A DNA stretch of 64,000 nt, taken from assembly GCF_950101795.1 (NCBI RefSeq), contig NZ_CATNLZ010000035.1:62001-126000 (forward strand). The letters are read 5' to 3'. Shown here piece by piece: positions 1 through 8,182 of this stretch. The position numbers and the translations under genes were made by a program. The first letter of the stretch is position 1. Each line of letters starts with the position of its first letter. The notes beneath the pieces are model-generated. The model saw only the letters and a list, made by a program, of their open reading frames with translations, searched no databases and was not told where the DNA came from. The DNA comes from Nocardioides sp. T2.26MG-1 (GTDB lineage Bacteria; Actinomycetota; Actinomycetes; Propionibacteriales; Nocardioidaceae).

Positions 1-198
1 GCCGAGCCGCGGGACGGCGGCACCCGGCTCGACCTGGTGCTGCGGCACGGCGTCCCGTCGGTCCGCCCCGACGACGTGCTGGCCGGGCTCGCGTCGGTCG
101 GGGGGCTCGAGGTCGCCGGGGCGCCGTTGCTGACCCGGCTGGCCCAAGGTCCGCTCGATCCCGCGACCGGCGAGATCGGCGACCCGCTGCACCGCTGA
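1..198 (+). CDS. C-terminal end of a TIGR03936-type radical SAM-associated protein (partial)
   Basis: The window opens inside a reading frame that runs from base 1 to a TGA at 196-198, giving 65 residues that contain the stretches RHGVPSVRPDD and TRLAQGPLDPATGEIGDPL. From memory, this tail (VRPDDVL, then RLAQGPL near the end) is typical of the DUF2344/TIGR03936 protein that accompanies a radical SAM protein and lies directly upstream of RNase E in many actinobacteria. The synteny with the downstream rne gene supports the call. The N-terminus and any catalytic region lie outside the window, so the function cannot be judged. The frame has the normal codon bias of its neighbours. Confidence 0.6.
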   Translation, partial: AEPRDGGTRLDLVLRHGVPSVRPDDVLAGLASVGGLEVAGAPLLTRLAQGPLDPATGEIGDPLHR

Positions 199-552
199 CC
201 CTCGACGTTGGGGGTCCTCACCTCGACGTGTGCGATACTCGCTGTGATCGGCCCGGACACCCTGTCCGGAACGATCCGACGACGTTCTCGCCGGCCCACC
301 CAGGGTCGGCACGCTGGTTGGACTTCGTCTCACCAGACCGCGACGCGGCCCGGTAGGTCGGTGACAGCGACCCATCGCGAGCTCCTCAGGACACAGGCCA
401 TGCGACCGCGGCAGGCGAGACGACGTGCACAAGTGACGCACCGCGGAGGGTGTCGCCGCCACACGAAGGCTTTGCGTCGCCGGCTCTGAACACTCGGGTG
501 GGCGACGTCGGACTCGCCCGGCGCGGAGCGCACGGGCCTAGGAGCACACACG
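199..552 (+). other. Intergenic region / probable long 5' leader of rne
   Basis: No convincing gene lies in these 354 bases; one open frame of 93 codons is arginine-rich, has no ribosome binding site and resembles no known protein. A 7-bp hairpin (CCGGACA, loop CCC, TGTCCGG) is at 253-269. A weak -10-like GATACT at 234-239 has a poorly spaced TTGGGG upstream. A long untranslated leader would fit the leader-dependent autoregulation known for RNase E genes, but I see no recognisable element. Confidence 0.4.
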
Positions 553-3500
553 ATGCCCGACGACCTCCAGCCCGGAGCAGAATCACCGGCCACCACGCCC
601 GACACCACGTCGGAGCCGTCGGAGGCCACGGCCGGCCGGCCGGCGAAGAAGGCGGCCGCCAAGAAGACCGCCGCGCGCAAGACCGCGGCGAAGAAGACCG
701 CGAAGAAGGCCGCCGCGCCGGCGGACGCCTCCGACACGCCCGCGTCCCCCGTCGACGTCCCGCTGCCCGAGCCGGTCGCCGACGCGCCCGGTGTGACGGC
801 CGGTGAGACGGCGGGTGACGCGCCGGTCAAGAAGGCCGCCGCGCGCAAGAGCACCGCCAAGAAGGCGCCCGCCAAGAAGGCCACCACCAAGAAGACGCCC
901 GCCAAGAAGGCCGCGACCGAGGCCGCGCCGCTCGAGGAGTCCGCGACGCCGCCGCACGGCGACCCGCTGACCGAGACGACCGAGACCAGCGACGCGCCGG
1001 CGGCGCCGGCGGTGCTGTTCCAGGCGCCCGAGCCGACCAAGGCCGCGAAGAAGGCCACCACCAGGAAGGCCGCCGCGAAGAAGACCGGCGCCAAGAAGAC
1101 CGCAGCCAAGAAGGTCGGCGGGCGCGAGTCCGCCGAGGAGGTCGAGGACGCCGAGGAGACCGCGCTCGCCGCGGAGCCCCCGGTCGAGGCCCAGCAGCCC
1201 GACGGCGAGGACACCGGCGACGCCGGTGACACCGAGGCCGAGGGCGGTGACGGCACTGCCCGTCGGCGTCGCCGCCGCGGTGGCCGCCGCCGACGCAAGC
1301 CCGGCGACGGCGAGTCCGGGCAGAACGGCGCCTCCGACTCCGCTGCCCAGGACGACGACACCGACCAGGGCGACACCGAGCGCGCCGAGGCCGCCGGCGG
1401 CGAGGACTCCGCCGGTGACCAGGCTGACCAGGGCGAGCAGGGCGGCGAGGGCACCTCGCGTCGCCGGCGCCGCCGGCGCCGGTCGGGCGAGGACGGCGGT
1501 TCGTCGTCCGAGGACTCCGAGGGCACCGTCACCCGGGTCCGCAACCGCCGCTCGGCCGAGGACGAGATCACCGCGGTGTCCGGCTCCACCCGCCTGGAGG
1601 CCAAGAAGCAGCGCCGCCGGGAGGGCCGCGAGGCCGGCCGCCGGCGGGCCCCGATCGTCAGCGAGGCCGAGTTCCTGGCGCGCCGCGAGTCGGTCGACCG
1701 GGTCATGGTGATCCGCCAGCGTGAGGACCTGATCCAGATCGGCGTGCTCGAGGACCGGGTGCTCGTCGAGCACTACGTGGCCCGCGAGTCGCAGACCTCC
1801 CTGATCGGCAACGTCTACCTCGGCCGGGTGCAGAACGTGCTGCCCTCGATGGAGGCGGCGTTCATCGACATCGGCAAGGGCCGCAACGCGGTGCTGTACG
1901 CCGGCGAGGTCAACTGGTCGGCGCTCGGCCACAAGGACGGGCAGCCCCGCAAGATCGAGTCGGTGCTCAGCTCCGGCCAGTCGGTGCTCGTGCAGGTCAC
2001 CAAGGACCCGATCGGCCATAAGGGCGCCCGGCTCACCAGCCAGATCTCCCTGGCCGGCCGGTTCCTCGTCTACGTGCCCGACGGCACGACGAGCGGGATC
2101 TCCCGCAAGCTCCCGGACACCGAGCGCAACCGCCTCAAGACGCTGCTCAAGGAGATCGTCCCGGACACCGCCGGCGTGATCGTCCGCACCGCGGCCGAGG
2201 GTGCCAGCGAGGACGAGCTGACCCGCGACGTCGAGCGGCTCAAGGCCCGCTGGGAGGACATCGAGAGCAAGGCCAAGGGCAGCGCCCCGCAGCTGCTCTA
2301 CGGCGAGCCCGACCTGACCCTCAAGGTCGTCCGCGACCTGTTCACCGAGGACTTCTCCAAGCTGGTCATCCAGGGCCAGGACGCCTGGGACACCGTGCAG
2401 GGCTACGTGCAGCACGTCGCTCCCGACCTCGAGAAGCGGCTCGAGCGCTACGAGCCCGGAGCCGACGGCGCCGGTGGCAAGGCGGACGTGTTCGCGGAGT
2501 ACCGCATCGAGGAGCAGATCTCCAAGGGCCTGGACCGCAAGGTCTGGCTGCCCTCGGGCGGCTCCCTGGTCATCGACCGCACCGAGGCGATGACGGTCGT
2601 CGACGTCAACACCGGCAAGTTCACCGGGTCGGGCGGCAACCTCGAGGAGACCGTCACCAAGAACAACCTCGAGGCCGCGGAGGAGATCGTCCGCCAGCTC
2701 CGGCTGCGCGACATCGGCGGCATCATCGTCGTCGACTTCATCGACATGGTCCTGGAGTCCAACCGTGACCTGGTGCTGCGTCGCCTGGTCGAGTGCCTGG
2801 GGCGTGACCGGACCCGCCACCAGGTGGCCGAGGTGACCTCGCTCGGGCTGGTGCAGATGACCCGCAAGCGGATCGGCACCGGTCTGCTCGAGGCGTTCAG
2901 CGAGAACTGCGAGCACTGCCAGGGCCGCGGTGTCATCATCCGCGAGGCTCCGGTCGAGCCCAAGCGCGGCGAGGACGACGCTCGTCGTGGTGGTGGCGGC
3001 GGCGCGAGCGGCGGCGGACGCCGCAGTCGCGGTGGCCGGGGTCGCGGCGCCGACCAGGACGTCAGCGCCACGCCTCCGAGGCCGCCCACGCCGCCGACGC
3101 CCAAGGACATCGCCGCGATGGCGCGCCCGGACGGCGCCGGCGACACCGAGCCTGCGGCCGAGGCCGACGCCGGTCCCGCCTCCGCCGTCGAGACGGCCGC
3201 CGAGGCTCCCACCGAGCAGACGCCGCCCCTCGCGGCCGACGAGACGCCCGAGCGCCCGGACGCCGAGCCCGTCGTTGAGCCCGTCGCTGAGCCCGTCGTC
3301 GAGCCCGTCGTCGAGTCCGTGCCCGAGCCGCCCAGGGTCGTCACCCGGACCCGTCGCCGTGCGGCGAGCCGGCCGGCCGGCCCGCCCGTGGCCGACGCGG
3401 CGGCCGAGGTCAGCCCCGTTGCCGACGTGGCGCCCCCGGGCGCCATCGGCAGCGTGGGCGTGCCGCCGATCACGGGCGCCGTGGAACCCGGCACCGCCGA

Positions 3501-3570
3501 CGCCGAGCCCGGAGAGGGCTCGGTGATCGAGCACGTGCCGGTCAAGAAGAAGGGTTCGCGCAAGCGCTGA
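553..3570 (+). CDS. rne: Ribonuclease E/G family endoribonuclease
   Basis: RNase E/G makes endonucleolytic cuts in mRNA and rRNA/tRNA precursors and scaffolds RNA decay. The protein has 1005 residues. Residues 1-400 are low-complexity: alanine/lysine-rich AAKK-type repeats, acidic stretches and two arginine clusters. The conserved core starts near 400 with the S1 domain (GNVYLGRVQNVLPSMEAAF at about 419). The DNase I-like catalytic part has both metal-binding aspartates, D684 in VVDVN and D728 in VVDFIDM, equivalent to E. coli D303 and D346. The Zn-link cysteines are C786 and C789 in NCEHCQGRG. The C-terminus is again disordered (Gly/Arg-rich, then Pro/Glu/Val repeats) and ends in a lysine-rich tail. 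GGAG at 541-544 supports the ATG at 553. The core-in-the-middle layout with disordered arms on both sides is known for actinobacterial RNase E. Confidence 0.95.
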   Translation: MPDDLQPGAESPATTPDTTSEPSEATAGRPAKKAAAKKTAARKTAAKKTAKKAAAPADASDTPASPVDVPLPEPVADAPGVTAGETAGDAPVKKAAARKSTAKKAPAKKATTKKTPAKKAATEAAPLEESATPPHGDPLTETTETSDAPAAPAVLFQAPEPTKAAKKATTRKAAAKKTGAKKTAAKKVGGRESAEEVEDAEETALAAEPPVEAQQPDGEDTGDAGDTEAEGGDGTARRRRRRGGRRRRKPGDGESGQNGASDSAAQDDDTDQGDTERAEAAGGEDSAGDQADQGEQGGEGTSRRRRRRRRSGEDGGSSSEDSEGTVTRVRNRRSAEDEITAVSGSTRLEAKKQRRREGREAGRRRAPIVSEAEFLARRESVDRVMVIRQREDLIQIGVLEDRVLVEHYVARESQTSLIGNVYLGRVQNVLPSMEAAFIDIGKGRNAVLYAGEVNWSALGHKDGQPRKIESVLSSGQSVLVQVTKDPIGHKGARLTSQISLAGRFLVYVPDGTTSGISRKLPDTERNRLKTLLKEIVPDTAGVIVRTAAEGASEDELTRDVERLKARWEDIESKAKGSAPQLLYGEPDLTLKVVRDLFTEDFSKLVIQGQDAWDTVQGYVQHVAPDLEKRLERYEPGADGAGGKADVFAEYRIEEQISKGLDRKVWLPSGGSLVIDRTEAMTVVDVNTGKFTGSGGNLEETVTKNNLEAAEEIVRQLRLRDIGGIIVVDFIDMVLESNRDLVLRRLVECLGRDRTRHQVAEVTSLGLVQMTRKRIGTGLLEAFSENCEHCQGRGVIIREAPVEPKRGEDDARRGGGGGASGGGRRSRGGRGRGADQDVSATPPRPPTPPTPKDIAAMARPDGAGDTEPAAEADAGPASAVETAAEAPTEQTPPLAADETPERPDAEPVVEPVAEPVVEPVVESVPEPPRVVTRTRRRAASRPAGPPVADAAAEVSPVADVAPPGAIGSVGVPPITGAVEPGTADAEPGEGSVIEHVPVKKKGSRKR

Positions 3571-3583
3571 GCTGCCTCGCGTT

Positions 3584-3612
3584 TTGCCGTGAGGGTGCCC
3601 GGTCCGTAGTAT
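3584..3612 (+). promoter_or_regulatory. Promoter for rplU-rpmA
   Basis: TTGCCG (3584-3589) and TAGTAT (3607-3612) are separated by exactly 17 bases, a good sigma-70/SigA-type match. It lies directly after the rne stop codon, leaving a leader of about 95 bases before the rplU start. Confidence 0.65.
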
Positions 3613-3713
3613 TGATCCTCGGTGCGTCCAGGCGTGCCTTTCTCTGTGCGGCGCCCGAGTGTGTGCGCCCCAGGCCCCGACGTAACGCAACAGACATGAC
3701 GAAGGAGACCGCG

Positions 3714-4022
3714 GTGTACGCGATCGTGCGCGCAGGCGCCAAGCAGCAGAAGGTTGCCGTCGGCGACGTCATCGAGATCGACAAGGTCGCCACGGCGGCC
3801 GGCGACTCCGTGAAGCTTCCCGTGGTCCTCGTCGTCGACGGTGAGACCATCACCTCGGACGCGAAGGCGCTGGACAAGGCGTCGGTGACGGTCGAGGTCC
3901 TCGGTGCGACCAAGGGCCCCAAGATCATCATCCAGAAGTACAAGAACAAGACCGGCTACAAGAAGCGCCAGGGTCACCGCCAGAAGTACACCCAGGTCAA
4001 GGTCACCGACATCTCCCTCTGA
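3714..4022 (+). CDS. rplU: 50S ribosomal protein L21
   Basis: L21 is a structural protein of the large ribosomal subunit that binds 23S rRNA. The 102-residue product starts VYAIVRAGAKQQKVAVGDVI and contains the C-terminal signature GYKKRQGHRQKYTQVKV, both diagnostic for the family, and its length is standard. I chose the GTG at 3714 because GAAGGAG (3701-3707) sits seven bases upstream and family members begin at this tyrosine-valine position. In-frame ATGs at 3696 and 3612 would add a non-conserved extension. It is first in the usual rplU-rpmA-obgE-proB order. Confidence 0.95.
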   Translation: MYAIVRAGAKQQKVAVGDVIEIDKVATAAGDSVKLPVVLVVDGETITSDAKALDKASVTVEVLGATKGPKIIIQKYKNKTGYKKRQGHRQKYTQVKVTDISL

Positions 4023-4029
4023 GCTCACG

Positions 4030-4062
4030 CTCCGAGACAGCTCCGAGACAGCTCCGAGACAG
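4030..4062 (+). repeat. Triplicated 11-bp direct repeat between rplU and rpmA
   Basis: Three perfect head-to-tail copies of CTCCGAGACAG occupy 4030-4040, 4041-4051 and 4052-4062, filling most of the 52-base gap between the L21 stop and the L27 start. The AAGGA ribosome binding site of rpmA follows directly. Confidence 0.9.
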
Positions 4063-4074
4063 CAAGGACACGAA

Positions 4075-4329
4075 ATGGCACACAAGAAGGGCGCCGCGTC
4101 CACCAAGAACGGCCGCGACTCCAACTCCCAGCGCCTCGGCGTCAAGCGCTACGGCGGCCAGGCCGTCAACGCCGGCGAGATCATCGTGCGTCAGCGCGGC
4201 ACCCACTTCCACCCGGGCAGCGGCGTCGGCCGCGGCGGCGACGACACGCTGTTCGCGCTGATCGCCGGTGCGGTGCAGTTCGGCACCCGTCGGGGCCGTC
4301 GTGTCGTGAACATCGTCCCGGGCGAGTGA
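4075..4329 (+). CDS. rpmA: 50S ribosomal protein L27
   Basis: L27 is a large-subunit protein whose N-terminal tail reaches the peptidyl transferase centre. The 84-residue product begins MAHKKGAASTKNGRDSNSQR and continues LGVKRYGGQAVNAGEIIVRQRGT, the classic family sequence, at normal length. There is no N-terminal pro-extension of the kind cleaved in Firmicutes. AAGGA at 4064-4068 supports the ATG at 4075. It follows rplU by 52 bases and is probably co-transcribed with it, with a strong hairpin after the stop. Confidence 0.95.
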   Translation: MAHKKGAASTKNGRDSNSQRLGVKRYGGQAVNAGEIIVRQRGTHFHPGSGVGRGGDDTLFALIAGAVQFGTRRGRRVVNIVPGE

Positions 4330-4356
4330 CCTGACGCTCGCACCCCGCACCACCTC

Positions 4357-4392
4357 GAAGGGCGTCCCGGTCTCGGGACGCCCTTCGCGTTT
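4357..4392 (+). terminator. Hairpin terminator after rpmA
   Basis: GAAGGGCGTCCCG (4357-4369) pairs perfectly with CGGGACGCCCTTC (4374-4386) around a GTCT loop and is followed by GCGTTT. It lies 27 bases after the rpmA stop and about 30 bases before obgE, so it probably ends or attenuates the ribosomal-protein transcript. Confidence 0.75.
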
Positions 4393-4419
4393 CATCGTGA
4401 CATTCTGAGAGAAGGCACC

Positions 4420-5958
4420 ATGGCAGTCCCGACCTTCGTCGACCGCGTGACGTTGCACGTCAGCGCGGGACGGGGCGGCCACGGCGTCGCCTCCGTGCAC
4501 CGCGAGAAGTTCAAGCCGCTCGGCGGCCCCGACGGCGGCAACGGCGGGCCCGGGGGCTCGGTGATCCTGCGCGTCGACACCGACGTGACCACGCTGCTCG
4601 ACTACCACCACAGCCCCAAGCGGCGCGCCGAGAACGGCGGCCACGGCGCGGGTGCGCACCGCAACGGCGCCCACGGCTCCGACCTGGTGCTGCCGGTCCC
4701 GGACGGCACGGTCGTCACCGACCGCCGGGGCAACGTGCTGGCCGACCTGGTCGGGCCCGGCACCGAGCTGGTCGTCGCCCAGGGCGGGCGCGGCGGGCTC
4801 GGCAACGCCGCGCTGGCCTCGGCCAAGCGCAAGGCGCCTGGCTTCGCGCTGCTGGGCGAGCCCGGTGAGGAGCTCGAGATCGTCCTCGAGCTCAAGGTGG
4901 TCGCCGACATCGGCCTGGTCGGCTTCCCCAGTGCCGGCAAGTCCAGCCTGATCGCCGCGATGTCGCGTGCGCGCCCCAAGATCGCCGACTACCCCTTCAC
5001 GACGCTGGTGCCCAACCTCGGGGTGGTCACCGCCGGCGACACGACGTTCACGGTCGCCGACGTCCCCGGGCTCATCGAGGGAGCCAGCGAGGGCCGCGGC
5101 CTGGGCCATGACTTCCTGCGCCACATCGAGCGGTGCGCCGCGATCGTGCACGTGGTCGACACCGCGAGCATCGAGCCGGGCCGCAACCCCGTCGACGACC
5201 TCGACGTGATCGAGAACGAGCTGGCCCGGTACGGCGGGCTCGAGGACCGGCCGCGCCTGGTGGCGCTGAACAAGGTCGACGTCCCCGACGGCCGCGACAT
5301 CGCGGGCTTCGTGGTCGACGAGCTGCGCGAGCGCGGCCTCCAGGTCTTCCCGGTCTCCGCGGCGTCGGGGGAGGGGCTGCGCGAGCTCACCTTCGCGATG
5401 GCGGCAGTGGTCCAGGCCGCCCGTGATGCGAAGCCCGTGCTCGAGGCCACGCGCATCGTGCTGCGCCCACCGTCCGCCGACGGCAGCGACTCCTTCACCG
5501 TGACCTCGACCCCAGACGGCTGGCGGGTGCTCGGCGATCGGCCCGAACGCTGGGTGCGGCAGACCGACTTCAGCAACGACGAGGCCGTCGGCTACCTCGC
5601 CGACCGTCTCAACCGGCTCGGCGTCGAGAAGCGCCTGGTGGAGCTCGGCGCCGAGGAGGGCGATGCCGTGCTCATCGGCGACCCGGACAACGCGGTCGTG
5701 TTCGACTTCAAGCCCGGCATCGACGCAGCGGCCGAGATCCTCAGCCGCCGTGGCGAGGACCAGCGGTTCGAGGAGTCGCGGCCCGCCGCCCGCCGCCGGC
5801 GCACGATCGACGAGCTGATGCCCGAGCGCGGTAAGGGCGAGACGCGCGCCGACGTGGCCCGCCGCCTCGACAAGCCGGAGACCTATGGACCGCAGTCCTA
5901 CGAGATCGGCGGCAAGGACGACCCCGACTGGGCCGAGAACGCCCCCGCGGACGAGTAG
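4420..5958 (+). CDS. obgE: GTPase Obg (CgtA)
   Basis: Obg is an essential GTPase involved in late 50S subunit assembly and stress control. The 512-residue protein shows the glycine-rich Obg fold at residues 1-160 (GRGGHGVASVHREKF, GGPDGGNGGPGG), then a G domain with P-loop GFPSAGKSS at 168-176, G3 in DVPGLIEGASEGRGLG, and the NKVD motif at 284-287. A C-terminal OCT domain follows (about 345-425), then a charged tail typical of actinobacterial Obg. GAGAAGG upstream supports the ATG at 4420. The position after rplU-rpmA and before proB is conserved across actinobacteria. Confidence 0.96.
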   Translation: MAVPTFVDRVTLHVSAGRGGHGVASVHREKFKPLGGPDGGNGGPGGSVILRVDTDVTTLLDYHHSPKRRAENGGHGAGAHRNGAHGSDLVLPVPDGTVVTDRRGNVLADLVGPGTELVVAQGGRGGLGNAALASAKRKAPGFALLGEPGEELEIVLELKVVADIGLVGFPSAGKSSLIAAMSRARPKIADYPFTTLVPNLGVVTAGDTTFTVADVPGLIEGASEGRGLGHDFLRHIERCAAIVHVVDTASIEPGRNPVDDLDVIENELARYGGLEDRPRLVALNKVDVPDGRDIAGFVVDELRERGLQVFPVSAASGEGLRELTFAMAAVVQAARDAKPVLEATRIVLRPPSADGSDSFTVTSTPDGWRVLGDRPERWVRQTDFSNDEAVGYLADRLNRLGVEKRLVELGAEEGDAVLIGDPDNAVVFDFKPGIDAAAEILSRRGEDQRFEESRPAARRRRTIDELMPERGKGETRADVARRLDKPETYGPQSYEIGGKDDPDWAENAPADE

Positions 5959-5970
5959 GGACGGGGAGTC

Positions 5971-7095
5971 GTGAGCGTGCGCCGCGAGGTGACGGAGGCC
6001 AAGCGGGTCGTCGTCAAGATCGGGTCCTCCTCGCTCACCACGGCTGCGGGCGGCATCGACCCGGGCCGGGTGCGTGAGCTCGTCGACGTGCTCGCGAAGC
6101 TGCGCGCCCGCGGCGCCGAGGTCGTGCTGGTGTCCTCCGGTGCGATCGCGGCCGGGCTGGCCCCGCTCGGCCTGCGTCGGCGACCCAAGTCGCTGCCCGC
6201 CCAGCAGGCCGCGGCCTCGGTGGGTCAGGGCCTGCTCGTGCACCGCTACACCGAGGAGCTCGCCCAGCACGGCGTGATCGCGGGACAGGTGCTGCTCACG
6301 GTCGACGACGTCACCCGCCGCTCGCACTACCGCAACGCCTATCAGACCTTCGCCAAGCTCCTCGAGCTGGGCGTGCTGCCGATCGTCAACGAGAACGACA
6401 CGGTGGCGACCAGCGAGATCCGCTTCGGCGACAACGACCGGCTCGCCGCCCTGGTCGCGCACCTGGTCCACGCCGACCTGCTGGTGCTGCTCTCGGACGT
6501 CGACGGGCTGTACGACGCGGACCCGGCCGCGCCCGGCAGCTCGCTGGTGCCGGACGTCGTCTCGGTCGACGATCTCGGCGACGTACGCATCGGCAAGGCC
6601 GGCGCCGCCGGTCTTGGCACCGGTGGCATGCAGACCAAGCTCGACGCCGCCCGGATCGCCACCGGTGCGGGGATCCCCGTCGTGCTGACCTCCGCCGAGC
6701 GCGCCGCCGCGGCCCTCGCCGGCGACCCCGTGGGCACGCTGTTCCACACCACCGGCCGGCGCCGCCCGACGCGGCTGCTCTGGCTCGCGCACGCCACGGA
6801 GCCGAAGGGCACGATCGTGCTCGACCCCGGGGCGGTGCGGGCGGTCGTCGAGCGGCGCGCCTCGCTGCTCGCCGCGGGCATCACCGGGGTCACCGGCACC
6901 TTCGTCGCCGGCGACCCCGTCGACCTCACCGGCCCCGACGGGGTGCCCGTCGCCCGGGGCCTGGTGAACTTCGACGCCGAGGAGATCCCGCACCTCCTCG
7001 GCCGCTCGTCGCACGACCTCAAGCGCGAGCTCGGGGCGGGCTACGAGCGCGAGGTCGTCCACCGTGACGACCTGGTGCTGATACCTGCCCGGTAG
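5971..7095 (+). CDS. proB: Glutamate 5-kinase
   Basis: ProB phosphorylates L-glutamate with ATP, the first step of proline synthesis. The 374-residue length fits a two-domain enzyme: an amino-acid kinase domain (KIGSSSLTT at about 13, SSGAIAAG, NENDTV, DVDGLYDADP, GTGGMQTKLDAARIA) and a C-terminal PUA domain from about 280 (GTIVLDPGAVRAVVERRASLLAAGI). GTG at 5971 is preceded by GGGGAG three bases upstream; it begins 12 bases after obgE, so the two are probably co-transcribed. Feedback inhibition by proline is known for the family but cannot be read from the sequence. Confidence 0.95.
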   Translation: MSVRREVTEAKRVVVKIGSSSLTTAAGGIDPGRVRELVDVLAKLRARGAEVVLVSSGAIAAGLAPLGLRRRPKSLPAQQAAASVGQGLLVHRYTEELAQHGVIAGQVLLTVDDVTRRSHYRNAYQTFAKLLELGVLPIVNENDTVATSEIRFGDNDRLAALVAHLVHADLLVLLSDVDGLYDADPAAPGSSLVPDVVSVDDLGDVRIGKAGAAGLGTGGMQTKLDAARIATGAGIPVVLTSAERAAAALAGDPVGTLFHTTGRRRPTRLLWLAHATEPKGTIVLDPGAVRAVVERRASLLAAGITGVTGTFVAGDPVDLTGPDGVPVARGLVNFDAEEIPHLLGRSSHDLKRELGAGYEREVVHRDDLVLIPAR

Positions 7096-7098
7096 TTT
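7093..7098 (+). promoter_or_regulatory. Leaderless-type -10 (TAGTTT) overlapping the proB stop
   Basis: TAGTTT lies six bases before the GTG at 7105; its TAG is the proB stop codon itself. This spacing is what actinobacterial leaderless genes show, where transcription starts at the start codon. Confidence 0.45.
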
Positions 7099-7104
7099 CG
7101 CCCC

Positions 7105-8073
7105 GTGCGTGCGCGGGTGGTGGTGTTCTGGCTGGCGCTCGCCGTGCTGCTCGTCCCGGCCGTGCTCGTGACGACGGCCCGGCTCGTCGAGCCCGGGACC
7201 GGGTTCTGGATCCAGCTCGAGGCCTTCACGCCGCTCTGCCTCGTCCTGTACGCCGCGGCGCTGCTGGTCGCGTCCGCCAGGCTGGTCGTGCGGAGGCGCC
7301 GGCGCTCGGCGACCACCGCCGTGGCCGTGCTGGCGGCGCTGGGCCTGGGCGTGCACTGTTGGTGGTTCGCCCCGATGGTGTCCGGCGCGAACCCGCCGCC
7401 CGCGGAGGGCGCCGAGACGCTCACGGTGATGACCGCCAACATCGCGCAGGGCGACGGCGACCCGTTCGAGCTGGTGCGGGTGGCCAGCCGGGAGCGGGTC
7501 GACCTGCTGGTGGTCGAGGAGATCACCGCCGCGGAGCTGGCCGACATGGAGCGCGCCGGGCTCGACGACCTGCTGCCGCACCGCGTCGGCGAGCCGCGCA
7601 GCGGCAGCAGCGCGACGATGGTGTTCGCCCGCGCCGAGCTCGCGGCGGCCGAGCCCACCGACACCTGGCTCGACGGCTGGGTGGTGACGATGGGTGACCT
7701 CGTGGTGGTCGCGACCCACCCGCAGGCCCCCACCGAGCCGGACCTGTGGCGGTCCGACCACGCGGCGCTGCTGGACGTCGTCCGCGATCGCCACCCCGAC
7801 CTGGTCCTCGGCGACCTCAACGCGACCGTGGACCACGCTCCGCTGCGGGCGCTCGCCGACGCGGGCCTGCGGGACGCCGCCGAGGTCGCCAACGCGGGCT
7901 GGCAGCCGACCTGGCCCGCCGGTCGCCGGTGGGGGATGCTGCCGCCGGTGCCGCCGCTGGCCGGGATCGACCACGTGCTCGTGGGTCCGCGGCTGGCCGT
8001 CGTCTCGGTGCGGACCGTCGGCCTCCCGGGCAGCGACCACCGCGGGGTGGTGGCCGAGGTCGCCCGGAAGTGA
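7105..8073 (+). CDS. Membrane-anchored endonuclease/exonuclease/phosphatase (EEP) family protein
   Basis: The 322-residue protein has three hydrophobic segments in its first 90 residues (about 5-24, 45-63 and 72-92), with a basic RRRRRS loop between the second and third. An extracytoplasmic EEP domain follows. EEP signatures are visible: TVMTANIAQGDGDP at about 110, the metal-binding E in VVEEIT, GDLNATVDH at about 237, GIDHVLVG, and the terminal GSDHRGVVAEV. EEP enzymes are Mg-dependent phosphodiesterases or phosphatases acting on nucleic acids, sphingomyelin or phosphoinositides; the membrane-tethered actinobacterial branch has no settled substrate. It starts nine bases after proB, and a perfect hairpin follows its stop. 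Confidence 0.85.
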   Translation: MRARVVVFWLALAVLLVPAVLVTTARLVEPGTGFWIQLEAFTPLCLVLYAAALLVASARLVVRRRRRSATTAVAVLAALGLGVHCWWFAPMVSGANPPPAEGAETLTVMTANIAQGDGDPFELVRVASRERVDLLVVEEITAAELADMERAGLDDLLPHRVGEPRSGSSATMVFARAELAAAEPTDTWLDGWVVTMGDLVVVATHPQAPTEPDLWRSDHAALLDVVRDRHPDLVLGDLNATVDHAPLRALADAGLRDAAEVANAGWQPTWPAGRRWGMLPPVPPLAGIDHVLVGPRLAVVSVRTVGLPGSDHRGVVAEVARK

Positions 8074-8078
8074 GTTGC

Positions 8079-8117
8079 GCAAACCGGGTTGCAACTGGGG
8101 GTTGCAACCCGGTTTGC
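8079..8117 (+). terminator. Perfect 17-bp inverted repeat after the EEP gene
   Basis: GCAAACCGGGTTGCAAC (8079-8095) and its exact complement (8101-8117) flank a TGGGG loop, starting five bases after the stop at 8073. There is no T-tract. A terminator is the simplest reading; a protein-binding operator for the next gene is possible. Confidence 0.65.
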
Positions 8118-8182
8118 CGGACCACTATCGTCCGGAACACGTCCGCGCCCGGGAGGGGCGCGGCTCTCGGGAGGAGACCCAC

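Noticed and set aside
208..489. 93-codon Arg-rich frame upstream of rne
   Set aside because: No ribosome binding site or family resemblance; more likely untranslated leader.
583..3690. Long open frame antisense to rne
   Set aside because: High-GC codon bias keeps the opposite strand free of stops; the translation is low-complexity Leu/Gly/Arg and matches no family, while the forward frame is a clear RNase E.
4003..8094. Very long leftward open frame across rpmA, obgE, proB and the EEP gene
   Set aside because: Antisense shadow of four well-supported genes; composition is His/Arg/Gly-rich with no domain.
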